Source of the DNA: Desulfosporosinus hippei DSM 8344
GTDB lineage: Bacteria > Bacillota > Desulfitobacteriia > Desulfitobacteriales > Desulfitobacteriaceae
Reading direction: 5' to 3'
Length of the DNA: 64,000 nt
Assembly (NCBI RefSeq): GCF_900100785.1
Contig: NZ_FNCP01000001.1
Span: 310,001-374,000 of the forward strand
The notes beneath the pieces were generated by a model. It did not search any database. It saw only the letters and a program-made list of their open reading frames with translations, and had not been told where the DNA came from. A program made the position numbers and the translations under genes. Shown piece after piece: positions 47,264 to 56,665 of the stretch (positions are counted from its first letter, which is position 1; each line of letters begins with the position of its first letter).

Positions 47264-48838
47264 TTAAATTCTTTTGCTTCCAATCTTCCGTTGTACGAGC
47301 CCCATGACCTGCGTGAATTCACTCATTTTCAAAAGCTTTGCCATTCCTGCAAATACTATCATTCCCACTGCCGTTCCGGTGATTAATATTAGCAGAGAGC
47401 CAAATGTACTGACTCCCGTCAGGGGAGTAAACCATTCACTCCACCCCCAGATTACCGTAGCCATAATAAGCGAAGCCACTAATGCTTTCACACACGTTCC
47501 AAAAATTACCCAACCATCCATTTTCCCTAACCTCTTGCGCAGCAGATAAAACAACAGCAGCATATTCACGAAGGCAGCAATTGTTGTGGCAAAAGCTAAA
47601 CCTCCATGGGCCAGCGGGCCAATCAATAAATACATGGCTAAAATGTTAACCGCCATAGAAATAATGCCCAGAACAACCGGAGTCCAAGTATCTTGCAGAG
47701 CATAAAAAGCCCGCGGCAAAATCTGAATGACCGCCTGTGAAGATATCCCTATGGAAAAATAAAACAGGGGAATTGCCATGGTCAATGTGTCATCTGCAGT
47801 GAACTGTCCATGCTGAAACAGAACTCGAATCAACGGAAATCGCAATACAATCATGCCTACAGAAATCGGCAGGGTTATAAAGATAACCATGCGAATTGCA
47901 TTGGAAAGCGTCATCCGAAAATCATCCCAACGCTTCAGAGCCGCTTGCTCTGTCATCGTCGGAAAGGTGGCCACGGCAATCGCTAAAGCAAAGATACCTA
48001 CAGGCAGCTGGAAAAGCCGGTAAGAATACCAGACTGAGGTAATGCTTCCGGGGAACAACATGGACCCGAAGTTGTTGTTAACTACCACCTGAATTTGGTT
48101 TAGAGAATAACTCAGAATAATCGGCACAGCTAAAGCTCCAATCAAGCGAACACCTGAATGACTCAAATCAATCACAGGATAATAGCGCACCCCAACCCGA
48201 CGTAAAGCAGGAATCTGAACTGCAAAGCTTACTAAAGCACCAAAAACTACTCCAAATGCAAATCCCGAAACACTCTCTGGTTTATCTGGATTCGCCAAAA
48301 TCGTCCCAAAAAAAATGACAGAGGCATTATAGAGTACCGTCCCCAATGCCGACGGCCAAAAGATTTTATAAGAATTTAAAACCCCCATCGTCAAACCACT
48401 TAAAGCCATAAATAAAGGCTGTATTAACAGAATTCGAGTTAATTTAATGGCTAAAGCCATATTCTCCGGTGCAAACCCCGGTACCACTAGACGAATAAAC
48501 TGAGGCGTAAAGAATAATCCGAGTAGAACAAGCACTCCCAAAGTAAGGAAGATTATATTGATTACCGAGCTAACTACCCGCCATCCCTCATCCTCATTAC
48601 CCTTGGCAATATATTCAGAAAAGACAGGAATAAAGGCGGCGCTTAAAACCCCGCCCACTAAAAGCCAATATAATAAATCCGGAAGAACAAAAGCAGTATT
48701 ATAAGCGTCCGTGACCCCACTCTGACCAAAAAAACCCGCCATCAAGGATTCTCGCAAAAAACCTAAAATACGCGAAACCAATTGAGCAGCCATCAAAAAC
48801 CCAGCTGCTTTCATAACTGTCCTGTTAGTCGATGACAT
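47264..48838 (-). CDS. murJ: Lipid II flippase MurJ
   Basis: This is an integral membrane protein of the MOP superfamily that flips lipid II for peptidoglycan synthesis. The 524 residues include about 14 hydrophobic helices. The N-terminal family pattern is VSRILGFLRESLMAGFFGQS and ALGVTDAYNTAFVLPDLL-like. Conserved arginines, PLSRVLF-like (PLIRVLFQHGQF) and FYALQDTWTPV, are seen. It is a single gene between the HEPN/MNT pair and the nif unit, inside the accessory block. Confidence 0.96.
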   Translation of the reverse strand: MSSTNRTVMKAAGFLMAAQLVSRILGFLRESLMAGFFGQSGVTDAYNTAFVLPDLLYWLLVGGVLSAAFIPVFSEYIAKGNEDEGWRVVSSVINIIFLTLGVLVLLGLFFTPQFIRLVVPGFAPENMALAIKLTRILLIQPLFMALSGLTMGVLNSYKIFWPSALGTVLYNASVIFFGTILANPDKPESVSGFAFGVVFGALVSFAVQIPALRRVGVRYYPVIDLSHSGVRLIGALAVPIILSYSLNQIQVVVNNNFGSMLFPGSITSVWYSYRLFQLPVGIFALAIAVATFPTMTEQAALKRWDDFRMTLSNAIRMVIFITLPISVGMIVLRFPLIRVLFQHGQFTADDTLTMAIPLFYFSIGISSQAVIQILPRAFYALQDTWTPVVLGIISMAVNILAMYLLIGPLAHGGLAFATTIAAFVNMLLLFYLLRKRLGKMDGWVIFGTCVKALVASLIMATVIWGWSEWFTPLTGVSTFGSLLILITGTAVGMIVFAGMAKLLKMSEFTQVMGLVQRKIGSKRI

Positions 48839-49010
48839 ACAAAATTAACCTCTTCTTCCCATCACTACTTGCCATCCGAATTATAGCATTTTTCTTCCTG
48901 CTAAAAAAGGTGGGGAGCAAGAATAGTCCGTTATTCCATGCAAGTGAAAAAACTTCCTCACTTGCCCCAAATTACAGCAAAGCCGCAAACACTCCCACTT
49001 GATCCACGCC

Positions 49011-49029
49011 TTTGCATCAACGATGCAAA
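49011..49029. repeat. TTTGCATC hairpin, related to the spoIIP-downstream array
   Basis: TTTGCATC-AAC-GATGCAAA followed by CAGCCTCCCC repeats a unit found at 50152, 50321 and 50490. It lies in the gap between murJ and the broken HEPN gene (48839-49188), which has no gene. Confidence 0.55.
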
Positions 49030-49188
49030 CAGCCTCCCCACCGCGTCCTCCCACCTTCTCCTCGAAACCCGAGGAAGGTTCGTAACATCCTTAAGACAAA
49101 TGATTGTTTGTATTCAACAACATTACGTTTATAACTACGAAACCGTCTGCAAATTAATGCAAACGGATTTATCAACTACTACATTTCT

Positions 49189-49567
49189 TTAATTCAGGAT
49201 AGCTCTTATTTCTAAGATGATCTCTCTAGCTTGTTTTTTAGCTATAGTGCAATCTTCATAGGTAAAAAGTTCTGAAGTCATCATAGTCAGCATTAGATCG
49301 CAGTCGAAATAAATCGGATAAAGCCTTACTCGCAGATTTAGTTACCAAACCAGCCTTCACGAACTCTTTGTTAAAAAATGAAATCACTCCTGAATGCTTA
49401 GGCGAATCAAATCCCTTAATAGCTAATAAAGCTCGGACAGCATGAAATGCTGCATAGTAGTAACGATTTATTGCACTATGATAAGAACCCAGCTTTTCTA
49501 ATTCTTCACCATCACGAAACGTTTCCTCAGCTTTTTCAAGTCTCCAATCACTTAATTCTTTACTCAT
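49189..49567 (-). pseudogene. HEPN-domain protein, frameshifted
   Basis: This is a HEPN-domain protein, the partner of MNT nucleotidyltransferases in type VII-like toxin-antitoxin pairs. The intact frame gives 103 residues (YHSAINRYYYAAFHAVRALL, RSNADYDDFRTFYL) and then stops. In the next frame the sequence continues as YEDCTIAKKQAREIILEIRA and ends at 49189, the expected C-terminal helix of the family. The break falls at a run of five A on the plus strand (49264-49268). Removing one base restores RTFTYEDC. The HEPN catalytic-type R-x4-6-H is not clear. It overlaps the MNT gene by 4 nt. Confidence 0.8.
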
Positions 49568-49890
49568 ATCGAAACCCCTTCCTGAGCAAGAGCTTGGAAA
49601 AATCCAGTCTCTCTAAACAGGGGGTTAGAGTAGTATGAGTCTGTCATAATTATAGGAGAAATGACAACATCGTAATCGAGATTAATATCCACGGTCACAT
49701 CCATAATGATATCAACGATTTTTCTATCGTCATTTTCCACTAAAACCAAAATATCAATATCTGATTCAGCAGTATCTGTACCCTTAACAACAGATCCAAA
49801 TAGTCGCACATCTTTTACTTTAGTTGATAGTTTGTCCTTTACACTTTGGCTAAATTGCTCAATAGCTTCTTGCCATTCGGGATTAGCCAT
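49564..49890 (-). CDS. MNT-domain nucleotidyltransferase (antitoxin-like)
   Basis: This is a minimal nucleotidyltransferase of 108 residues. The catalytic pattern is GSVVKGTDTAESDIDILVLV, with the G-S and D-x-D residues present. In characterised HEPN/MNT systems this protein adenylylates the HEPN toxin and blocks its RNase action. It overlaps the HEPN gene by 4 nt and is upstream of it. If the HEPN frameshift is real, the pair may be decaying. Confidence 0.9.
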   Translation of the reverse strand: MANPEWQEAIEQFSQSVKDKLSTKVKDVRLFGSVVKGTDTAESDIDILVLVENDDRKIVDIIMDVTVDINLDYDVVISPIIMTDSYYSNPLFRETGFFQALAQEGVSI

Positions 49891-50052
49891 AAGAAAAAGC
49901 CCCTTTCAACCATACTTTAATCACTTTGCATAAGTCCACTTGGACGCACCAATCATATACCAATATTTTACACAAATTATAATCTGTTATCAATCTTGAT
50001 TTAACTTTACATCATTAGTGGATATTACTCAATCTTATTCCGTGACTAAATA

Positions 50053-50640
50053 GAAGGAGCACTTTAGTGCAGTAGTACCAATGAGTGCAATCGATAAGGC
50101 CTGAAGAAATGCATCAGGCTTTTTATGAGCCAAATTCGTTTACTGCGCGCCTTTGCATCACCGATGCAAACAGACTACCTCAAACCTCGTTCCCACCCCC
50201 GTCCACCCCTAAGCCAGGAGGAAGCTTCTTAGCTGAGGGAGCACTTTAGTGGAATCGCGTCAATGAGCGCAGTCGATACGGCGTGAAGAAAGCTAACCTC
50301 AATTCACTTATTACCGCACCTTTGCATCACCGATGCAAACAGCCTACCTCAACCTCGTTCCAACTCCCCGTCGACCCCTAAGCCAGGAGGAAGCTTCTTA
50401 GCTGAGGGAGCACTTTAGTGGAATCGCGTCAATGAGCGCAGTCGATACGGCGTGAAGAAAGCTAACCCCAATTCACTTATTACCGCGCCTTTGCATCAAC
50501 GATGCAAACAGCCTCCCCCAACCTCGTTCCCATCCCCCGTCGACCCCTAAGCCAGGAGGAAGCTTCTTAGCTGAGGGAGCACTTTAGTGGAATCGCGTCA
50601 ATGAGCGCAGGCGATAAGGCGTGAAGAAACGCAACGGTTC
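50053..50640. repeat. 169-bp tandem repeat array downstream of spoIIP
   Basis: AAGCCAGGAGGAAGCTTCTT begins at 50211, 50380 and 50549, and the TTTGCATC hairpin begins at 50152, 50321 and 50490. Both have a period of exactly 169 bp. Each unit contains CACTTTAGTGGAATCGCGTC and AATGAGCGCAG. The leftmost unit (from about 50053) is more diverged. The last passes into the conserved-loop element at 50612. The 49891-50715 stretch holds no gene. It is not a CRISPR array: the units are long and directly joined. Confidence 0.85.
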
Positions 50641-50715
50641 ACATGCAGAAAGCCCAGTGGTTTTGCGTTTTAGCCTTATCGACAAGGGAATAGCGATGAA
50701 ACGTGTGCGACTGGG
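50581..50715 (-). repeat. Conserved-loop structured repeat downstream of spoIIP
   Basis: On the minus strand, arms CGATAAGGC...ACGCAA (from 50681) and TTGCGT...GCCTTATCG (to 50612) pair around a loop beginning AACCACTGGGCTTTCTGCA. They are followed by ATTGACGCGATTCCACTAAAG. The stem sequence is unrelated to those at 8609 and 25076, while the loop is nearly identical. It begins directly after the spoIIP stop. Confidence 0.68.
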
Positions 50716-51807
50716 CTAAGACGCTTCCTCCCCTATCCACTGAGCCAAAACCTCAGCAAAGGCCTCGGCCGCCCTATTCGATTCATCTAAAGTATTATAT
50801 TGATCCCCAAATTCCAGCAACAACCCGCCCTCCGAGAGATGTTGGTTGTACCTGGCATCTGCCGCATAACTAATCTTGGAAACAAAAAGCCCGGGATGTT
50901 TTTTCTCGGCAATTGCCATTAATTCCTTTGCCAAAGCCTCATTCTTTTGCCAGTGGGGATTTTTCTTTCCGATAACAACCAAAATCTTGCTAGCTTCTTT
51001 CCCATTGACTTTGACCGTTGATTTTTTGAAACCCGGTGGTAAGCCATCTCGGTGAATATCGAGTAGTACTTTTATTGAAGGATGATCCTTAAGTAATTGA
51101 GTAGCTGTTTTTACAGACTCACTATAGGCTTTCATAAAGTCCACCGCATCATGAATCGTTAGATCATGAACGGCACCAACTCCCTTTTTCTCAAGGGCAT
51201 TTTTTAAGGTTTCTCCAACAGTGACAATATCTCCGTTTTTCCCAGGTAAGCGATCGGGACCGCCATTCCCCCCATAGCTTTCACTATTATGTGTATTATA
51301 AATACCGACAACGACTCCGGACTCCCCAGGTTTAACAGGCAAAGACGGGGCGGGCAGCCCATTCTGATTAGGAGTCAGGCTTTCTATTGGTTCTAATATC
51401 GGACCCTCAAACTCAGGGTCATCAGGGTTATAGGCCCATCCCAGCCAAACAGGCCCTTGCGGAGGATGAGAGAAAAATCCTAAAAAAAATGTCCGCGGAT
51501 CTGAAATATTTACACCAGTTAATAAAAACATACTTACTGCCAAACCCTGCTGTCTCGCTAAATTCACTCGAGCACGTTCGGGTTGAGAATACCCCGGAGC
51601 ACCTTCTAGCAGAATAGCTTCAAAGGGAAAGGACTGTTGAGTGAGAAACTGAACAAATTGATAGGAACCCCCGCTCCGAAGGGCATAGGCGAGCCCTAAA
51701 ACAATTACTAAACTAACAACTCCCAAAAAGAACCCGCGCACCCATTCTTTAAAAGACCAAATCTTAAAGTTTTTTTTCTGACGGTGGTAAAAATCTTCCC
51801 GTAGCAA
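50716..51807 (-). CDS. spoIIP: Stage II sporulation protein P
   Basis: SpoIIP is the amidase/endopeptidase that works with SpoIID and SpoIIM to thin septal peptidoglycan for engulfment. The 363 residues have an N-terminal transmembrane anchor (FFLGVVSLVIVLGLAYAL). The C-terminal domain carries VVGIYNTHNSESYGG, VLLDIHRDGLP and LLLEFGDQYNT, whose His and Glu residues bind zinc. The start is TTG with GGAGG nine bases before it. The gpr protease gene usually found upstream is missing here. Confidence 0.95.
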   Translation of the reverse strand: MLREDFYHRQKKNFKIWSFKEWVRGFFLGVVSLVIVLGLAYALRSGGSYQFVQFLTQQSFPFEAILLEGAPGYSQPERARVNLARQQGLAVSMFLLTGVNISDPRTFFLGFFSHPPQGPVWLGWAYNPDDPEFEGPILEPIESLTPNQNGLPAPSLPVKPGESGVVVGIYNTHNSESYGGNGGPDRLPGKNGDIVTVGETLKNALEKKGVGAVHDLTIHDAVDFMKAYSESVKTATQLLKDHPSIKVLLDIHRDGLPPGFKKSTVKVNGKEASKILVVIGKKNPHWQKNEALAKELMAIAEKKHPGLFVSKISYAADARYNQHLSEGGLLLEFGDQYNTLDESNRAAEAFAEVLAQWIGEEAS

Positions 51808-51904
51808 AGGACTTGTCCTCCTTCCTCTTATAGAAGAAGTATGAAGAACAAGTCCAATCTAGAACTAAAAACTTATTTTGTTAAATTTAATGCTCTTCTA
51901 TGTT

Positions 51905-52234
51905 TTAACGAAGCGTTGTAGGAACAAAGCTGTCTACTATTCCAATAACTAAAGAAGCAAGTAACGCTCCAATAATTGATACTGAAATATAGCCTGGAAC
52001 GAGAAACTGGCTGAAGTAAATAACCACAGCGGCTGTAAGAAATCCAATAGAGCCCCGTCCGACGCGAGAAATTCTATCACCGAATAATTTTTCAGCTGCA
52101 TAGCCAAGTATAGCAATTACTGCAGCAGCAACGAGCGCGCCCGTAAATCCATTTACGCGAAGTCCGGGAACAATCCAACTTACCAACATCAGAACCAAAG
52201 CCGATACAATAAACCTTACGATCATTCCTATCAT
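51905..52234 (-). CDS. Phage holin family 4_2 / YvlD-like membrane protein
   Basis: This is a small membrane protein of 109 residues with four hydrophobic helices: IVRFIVSALVLMLVSWIV, ALVAAAVIAILGYA, GFLTAAVVIYFSQF and IIGALLASLVIGIVDSF. The pattern matches the Phage_holin_4_2/YvlD family, which is widespread in non-phage loci; its function is unknown. GGAGGG lies six bases before the chosen ATG. It sits between rpsT and spoIIP where gpr is normally found. No other phage genes are nearby. Confidence 0.82.
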   Translation of the reverse strand: MIGMIVRFIVSALVLMLVSWIVPGLRVNGFTGALVAAAVIAILGYAAEKLFGDRISRVGRGSIGFLTAAVVIYFSQFLVPGYISVSIIGALLASLVIGIVDSFVPTTLR

Positions 52235-52423
52235 TACAGACCCTCCTTTAATTACTAACAATTTTGTGTCGATCTAATACAAGGTTTAGTTTAAACAAAA
52301 CAAACACTTTTTATTTATGATCTATTAATTTCCTGTTTTTCCTTGATAAATTTACAACCTAATGTTAGAATATAGTTTGTGCAACAAAACGAAGAATACC
52401 ATAACCAAAGGGGGTGACTATAA

Positions 52424-52696
52424 GTGCCAAACATTAAATCCGCAATCAAAAGAGTTGAGTTGGAAAAAGCTCGCACGATTAAAAATGCTGCTGCAAAATC
52501 TACATTACGGACAACAATTCGCCGTTTTGAAGAAGCAATCAGCACGGATTCCGAGACTGCAGCACTCGCTTTGAAAAGGGCTGCTCGTGCTTTGGATAAA
52601 GCCTCCTCCAAGGGTTTGATTCATAAAAACTTAGCTGCTCGCAAGAAGTCCCGTCTCACGAGAAGATTCAGCAAGCATTTTGCTCAAGTAGGCTAA
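52424..52696 (+). CDS. rpsT: 30S ribosomal protein S20
   Basis: This primary 16S rRNA-binding protein has 90 residues: PNIKSAIKRVELEKARTIKN, a helical middle and SRLTRRFSKHFAQVG. The start is GTG with AAGGGGGTG upstream. It is the only supported gene on the plus strand of the window, facing holA as in Bacillus, and ends in a strong terminator. Confidence 0.97.
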   Translation: MPNIKSAIKRVELEKARTIKNAAAKSTLRTTIRRFEEAISTDSETAALALKRAARALDKASSKGLIHKNLAARKKSRLTRRFSKHFAQVG

Positions 52697-52711
52697 ACAA
52701 GCCCATGACTA

Positions 52712-52757
52712 AGAGGGTATCGCAAACTATTTTAAAAAGTAGTTTGCGATACCCTCT
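52712..52757 (+). terminator. Terminator of rpsT
   Basis: An 18-bp perfect stem (AGAGGGTATCGCAAACTA with TAGTTTGCGATACCCTCT) has a 10-nt loop and lies 15 nt after the rpsT stop. It is followed by AGTTTGTTTTCT. It may also stop holA transcripts coming from the other side. Confidence 0.9.
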
Positions 52758-52934
52758 AGTTTGTTTTCTACGATTAACGATTAAAACTCAAGCAAAAGTG
52801 CGTTGAGTTTCTTTTTTTATATTTAAAAGGATAAATCTTAACTATACTCATAAACATTATGATTATCTCATGCCGCAGTAAATATAGGCGAGAAAATGTA
52901 GCCCTTTACCCGTTTTGCGAAGAGAAGACTGCAT

Positions 52935-53954
52935 TCAAGCTAATTCTCCCTCACAAAACCTAATGATCATCATTTCCAACAACAACCCCGGATCACCGCC
53001 TCCAGTTTTCAGGGCTACATCCGTATTCAAACACTCAACTAAACTTTGGGACAACTGCTTGGTTGATAGTTTTAAAGATTGTTGCCATATTTTTTGAGCT
53101 TCATAGGGTTTAATCCCTAACATAGCAGGAACCTCGTTGACGTTCCCTCCTCGCTTACGAAGTGCGTCACAGCCAAGCAGAAGCCTAACCTGTCTAACCA
53201 TTAAGGTCAGAACTTTTAAAGGATGTTCTTCCCGCAACACATCCCGCAAGGTCTTAATAGCCTTTTCAGAGGATCGCGCCGCTATTGCATCCAAAAGACT
53301 GAAAATGCTCGCTTCAATCGTTCGAGTGGAAATAGCTTGCACATCTTCCATCGATATTTTGGTACGATCTCCCACGAAAACTACCAGCTTATCTAACTCT
53401 TGACTTAAAACTCCCGTGTGATGCCCTACCCATTCAATGAATCCCGATAAAACTTGAGTATCCATTGCTTTTCCCCGGACCTTTAACTCGGACTGAACCC
53501 AGGCCATCCATTCCTGAGGACGTTTTGGCGCACAGAATTCCAAGACTTCACCAACACGATCTAAAGCTTTATAAAATTTTCTTCCTCTATGAACACTTTC
53601 AGCAATAAAAAGCAGACAGGTCGAAGGATTTGGATCTGAAAAGTACTCCATAAACGGCTCTAGATCTGCTGTTTGTCCATCTTGAAAGTAGGTTGCCTCT
53701 TCAACCACAACTAACCGCCCTGCAAAAAAAGACATCGTATTAGCACGCTCAACAATTTCCGCCGGAGACAATACTTTAGGGTCTAAGACCTCAATCCCGC
53801 CACCGGAAGGATCCATCGTTAAATAGAACGACTTAAGGACTTGAAACCCTTCCTGAATTAAAAACCGATCCTCACCATACCAAAGATAAATTGACGGAAC
53901 CCGCCCCGTCTTTATGCTTTCCTTAATTTGTTCTATCTCACGCAATTCATCCAC
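52935..53954 (-). CDS. holA: DNA polymerase III delta subunit
   Basis: This is the clamp-loader subunit that opens the beta sliding clamp. The 339 residues match YqeN/HolA: IYLWYGEDRFLIQEGFQVLK, FFAGRLVVVEEATYF, and the C-terminal helical part with LSLDAIAARSSEKAIKTLR-like (FSLLDAIAARSSEKAIKTL) and VAMLGIKPYEAQKIWQQS-like segments. It lies after comEA-comEC in the conserved order. Confidence 0.93.
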   Translation of the reverse strand: MDELREIEQIKESIKTGRVPSIYLWYGEDRFLIQEGFQVLKSFYLTMDPSGGGIEVLDPKVLSPAEIVERANTMSFFAGRLVVVEEATYFQDGQTADLEPFMEYFSDPNPSTCLLFIAESVHRGRKFYKALDRVGEVLEFCAPKRPQEWMAWVQSELKVRGKAMDTQVLSGFIEWVGHHTGVLSQELDKLVVFVGDRTKISMEDVQAISTRTIEASIFSLLDAIAARSSEKAIKTLRDVLREEHPLKVLTLMVRQVRLLLGCDALRKRGGNVNEVPAMLGIKPYEAQKIWQQSLKLSTKQLSQSLVECLNTDVALKTGGGDPGLLLEMMIIRFCEGELA

Positions 53955-54072
53955 CTCTACTCCTATTATAAGTGGTACGTATCCAAGAGTCCAAGGCAGA
54001 ATCTTCTTCCGCTATAATTGTGCGTAAGAATTTGTATACGGCAAGTTCAGATTTGGGATAGTACAAAAAAAG

Positions 54073-54092
54073 TCCTCCACGGTAGTGGAGGA
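54073..54092 (-). terminator. Terminator downstream of comEC
   Basis: TCCTCCAC pairs with GTGGAGGA around GGTA. The minus-strand tail reads CTTTTTTTGT. It ends the comEA-comEC transcript in the 53955-54193 gap, which has no gene. Confidence 0.88.
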
Positions 54093-54193
54093 GCAAAAGA
54101 AAGAGGAGGAGAAAAGAGATGTTCCTTACTATTGTTACCCTGTATTACCTTTTTATACATTAAATACTAAAATATAAAAGAATTTATTTAGAG

Positions 54194-56665
54194 TTAGCTT
54201 CCCAGATATCGGCCAGGCAGGATTTCAACTCCCTGCTCCCCTATCAATACCCGGATTGTCCCATGCTCATCTGTTCGAAAGACCGGAACATGACGCTCCT
54301 CCCAATATTTCAATACGTCTTTCGCAGGATGTCCGAAAGTATTTTTGCCAACAGAGATTAAAGCAGCTTCGGGATCCATGCTTTCTAACCAGGGAGTATA
54401 TAAAGAGAAACGACTTCCATGATGGGGTACTTTAAAAATATCTGTTTCCAAATTTGCGCCTGACTCAAAAATGTCCTGCATTTCCTCTTCTTCCATATCG
54501 GCTGTTAGCATAAAGCTTTGCTCTAGGTAATTAAGCTTAAGCACCAACGAGTTATTATTGGGATCTGAATTAGTTCCCTCCAGAAGTCGATAGGGGCCCA
54601 AAACATCCAACCATGCCCCAGACCCTAAATTAATTTGATCCCCGGCTTGCAGCACACGCAGCTTCTCTGACTGTCGGGTTAGTCCCATGGGAAGACCTTC
54701 TTGCCATTCTTTATTTTCCAGGCGCTCACCCACAGCAGGCACCCCAACCCAACCAGTTGGAATATTAGCAAGCACTGCACGTGCTCCGCCAATATGATCT
54801 GCATCTTCATGAGTTATTAAGAAGGCATCCAAAGCTCCTATCCCTCTATGCAGTAAATAGGGAAGAACTATTCGTTCACCGGCATCGAAGGTCTCACTTC
54901 GAGGTCCGGCATCTAACAAAATGGCATGACCCTCCGGACTAAGAATTAACAGAGCATCTCCTTGACCAACATCAATCATGGCCACTTCCAACTCTTGTTG
55001 GGCATTCCAAGGGCTCCACAACAATAATAAGATCAACAGAGTTCCGCCCCAACTAACCATCCACCGCTTTACATGCATAGGACTAAAGGACAGACTGACC
55101 AGCCTCCGTTGTACCTCTAAGCAAAATTCCCAAGGACATCTCTGGACCAGTTTGCCTGAAATAGATCTCAATCCTCTTCTGTGGTAAACCCATCTGGCCT
55201 GTAGAGTAAAAAACGCACGCTCTTTTCCCCACAATAGAATTCCAATCCCACCATACCAAACAATCCAAAAAAGAGGGCCCGGGTTCAAAACCCAAACATC
55301 AGCATACGGTAATTCTGCCAGCTTTTCTAAAATTGTATTCGTTCCTTTTAACAACCATAAACTGGCCTGGAATAAAGGAGCAGATAACTCTGCAGAAAAA
55401 GATAGGATCACGCCAATCAGCCCTAATTCTAAGACACTGCCTAAGATAAAAAGAATAAAGACATTTACAACAAACCCAACTAAGGATAACCGATGAAAGG
55501 CTGCAATCAAGAGCGGAAGCGTTGCCACTTGCGCCGCTAAAGTACCGGCCAAAGCAAGTCTAACTAAAGCAGGTATCTTTGCCAAAAACTTAATCTCCAG
55601 AATACGTGGCGTTAACACCACAATTCCCCAAGCTGCAGCAAAGGATAGTTGAAAACCTAGATCCTGAATAATCAAGGGATTATTTATAAATAGACCGACA
55701 GCAGCAAAAAACAACCATCTTAGGGTAGCTACTTTTCCTTGCCCCAAGCGACCAAGGATCAGAGCTATTCCTAAAATAGTTGCCCTAACAATCGGAGCGT
55801 TTCCTCCACAAAGGGCGGCATACAGCAAAAGCACCAAAACCGTTCCAACAATCCTAAATCTCTTGGGCAAGAACCAAAACAACAGCCAAGAAAACCCCAA
55901 GACAAAAGCCACATTGGAGCCTGAGGCAGCAAAAACATGAAGCACACCCGTTACCTTATACCGTTCTATGATATCATCGGGTATTTGGCTGGAATCTCCA
56001 AACAGAATCCCTTCCAAAACTCCCGTCTCTGCTGATTCCCAGGCTAAAAGCCGATCCCGAACCTGTTGACGAATCTGCCAAGTCATACTCGGCTTCCCCG
56101 CAGTAAGAAGTGTCGTATCCCCCTGAGCATACATCCTTCCGCTCAAGCCTCTAACCCCATAATAAAGGCGCTGATCAAACCCACTAGGTGTACCAAGAGA
56201 CTTAGGTCTTTCCAGATGGCCCTTAAAGCTAACCAGATCCCCGGGCCGGATCCTTCTCCACTCGCCTGGAACCTGCCCTGAGCCGTCCGGATAAACAGCT
56301 AACTGATAAGTCTCCCCCTTAACCTCCCCTTCCTCAACTCTAATTAATCCAACAGCCTTATCCTTAGAAACATTCCAATCCTTTATAAATCCAATAATTT
56401 CCACACGATCTAGAATAAGCGGCTCCGGCAAAGTACGCTCAGCAAAAGCCCCATAGAGAAAGCCCAGCATAAGACTCACTGCCAATAAAGGAATCTCAGG
56501 ACGAAACAATCGTCCAAAAAAGTCACGAGGGCACCACAATATAAAGCGTCCCCCGATCAGAATAAGAATCCCTAAAATCCAAAATCGCCCTTGAACCGGA
56601 ACATAAGCTCCACAAATTCCTCCCATCAAGAGAGCGACAGCACGAATAATCCAAGGGTCCCTCAT
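54194..56665 (-). CDS. comEC: DNA uptake channel protein ComEC/Rec2
   Basis: This is the membrane channel for transport of single-stranded DNA during transformation. The 823 residues comprise an N-terminal membrane and OB part, a competence domain with many helices (GVLHVFAASGSNVAFVLGFS, GGNAPIVRATILGIALIL), and a C-terminal metallo-beta-lactamase-like domain with VGQGDALLI, THEDADHIGG and KVPHHGS. The ATG overlaps the comEA stop by 4 nt. It is full-length, so competence machinery may be functional. Confidence 0.97.
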   Translation of the reverse strand: MRDPWIIRAVALLMGGICGAYVPVQGRFWILGILILIGGRFILWCPRDFFGRLFRPEIPLLAVSLMLGFLYGAFAERTLPEPLILDRVEIIGFIKDWNVSKDKAVGLIRVEEGEVKGETYQLAVYPDGSGQVPGEWRRIRPGDLVSFKGHLERPKSLGTPSGFDQRLYYGVRGLSGRMYAQGDTTLLTAGKPSMTWQIRQQVRDRLLAWESAETGVLEGILFGDSSQIPDDIIERYKVTGVLHVFAASGSNVAFVLGFSWLLFWFLPKRFRIVGTVLVLLLYAALCGGNAPIVRATILGIALILGRLGQGKVATLRWLFFAAVGLFINNPLIIQDLGFQLSFAAAWGIVVLTPRILEIKFLAKIPALVRLALAGTLAAQVATLPLLIAAFHRLSLVGFVVNVFILFILGSVLELGLIGVILSFSAELSAPLFQASLWLLKGTNTILEKLAELPYADVWVLNPGPLFWIVWYGGIGILLWGKERAFFTLQARWVYHRRGLRSISGKLVQRCPWEFCLEVQRRLVSLSFSPMHVKRWMVSWGGTLLILLLLWSPWNAQQELEVAMIDVGQGDALLILSPEGHAILLDAGPRSETFDAGERIVLPYLLHRGIGALDAFLITHEDADHIGGARAVLANIPTGWVGVPAVGERLENKEWQEGLPMGLTRQSEKLRVLQAGDQINLGSGAWLDVLGPYRLLEGTNSDPNNNSLVLKLNYLEQSFMLTADMEEEEMQDIFESGANLETDIFKVPHHGSRFSLYTPWLESMDPEAALISVGKNTFGHPAKDVLKYWEERHVPVFRTDEHGTIRVLIGEQGVEILPGRYLGS

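Noticed and set aside
50053-50640. CRISPR-like array
   Set aside because: The units are 169 bp, joined head to tail without unique spacers, and no cas genes are present.
51905-52234. Prophage remnant suggested by the holin-family protein
   Set aside because: No other phage genes lie nearby, and YvlD-like members of this family are common in non-phage bacterial loci.
52362-52574. Plus-strand frame overlapping the start of rpsT
   Set aside because: It is out of frame with S20, starts in the promoter region and has no family match; rpsT explains the region.
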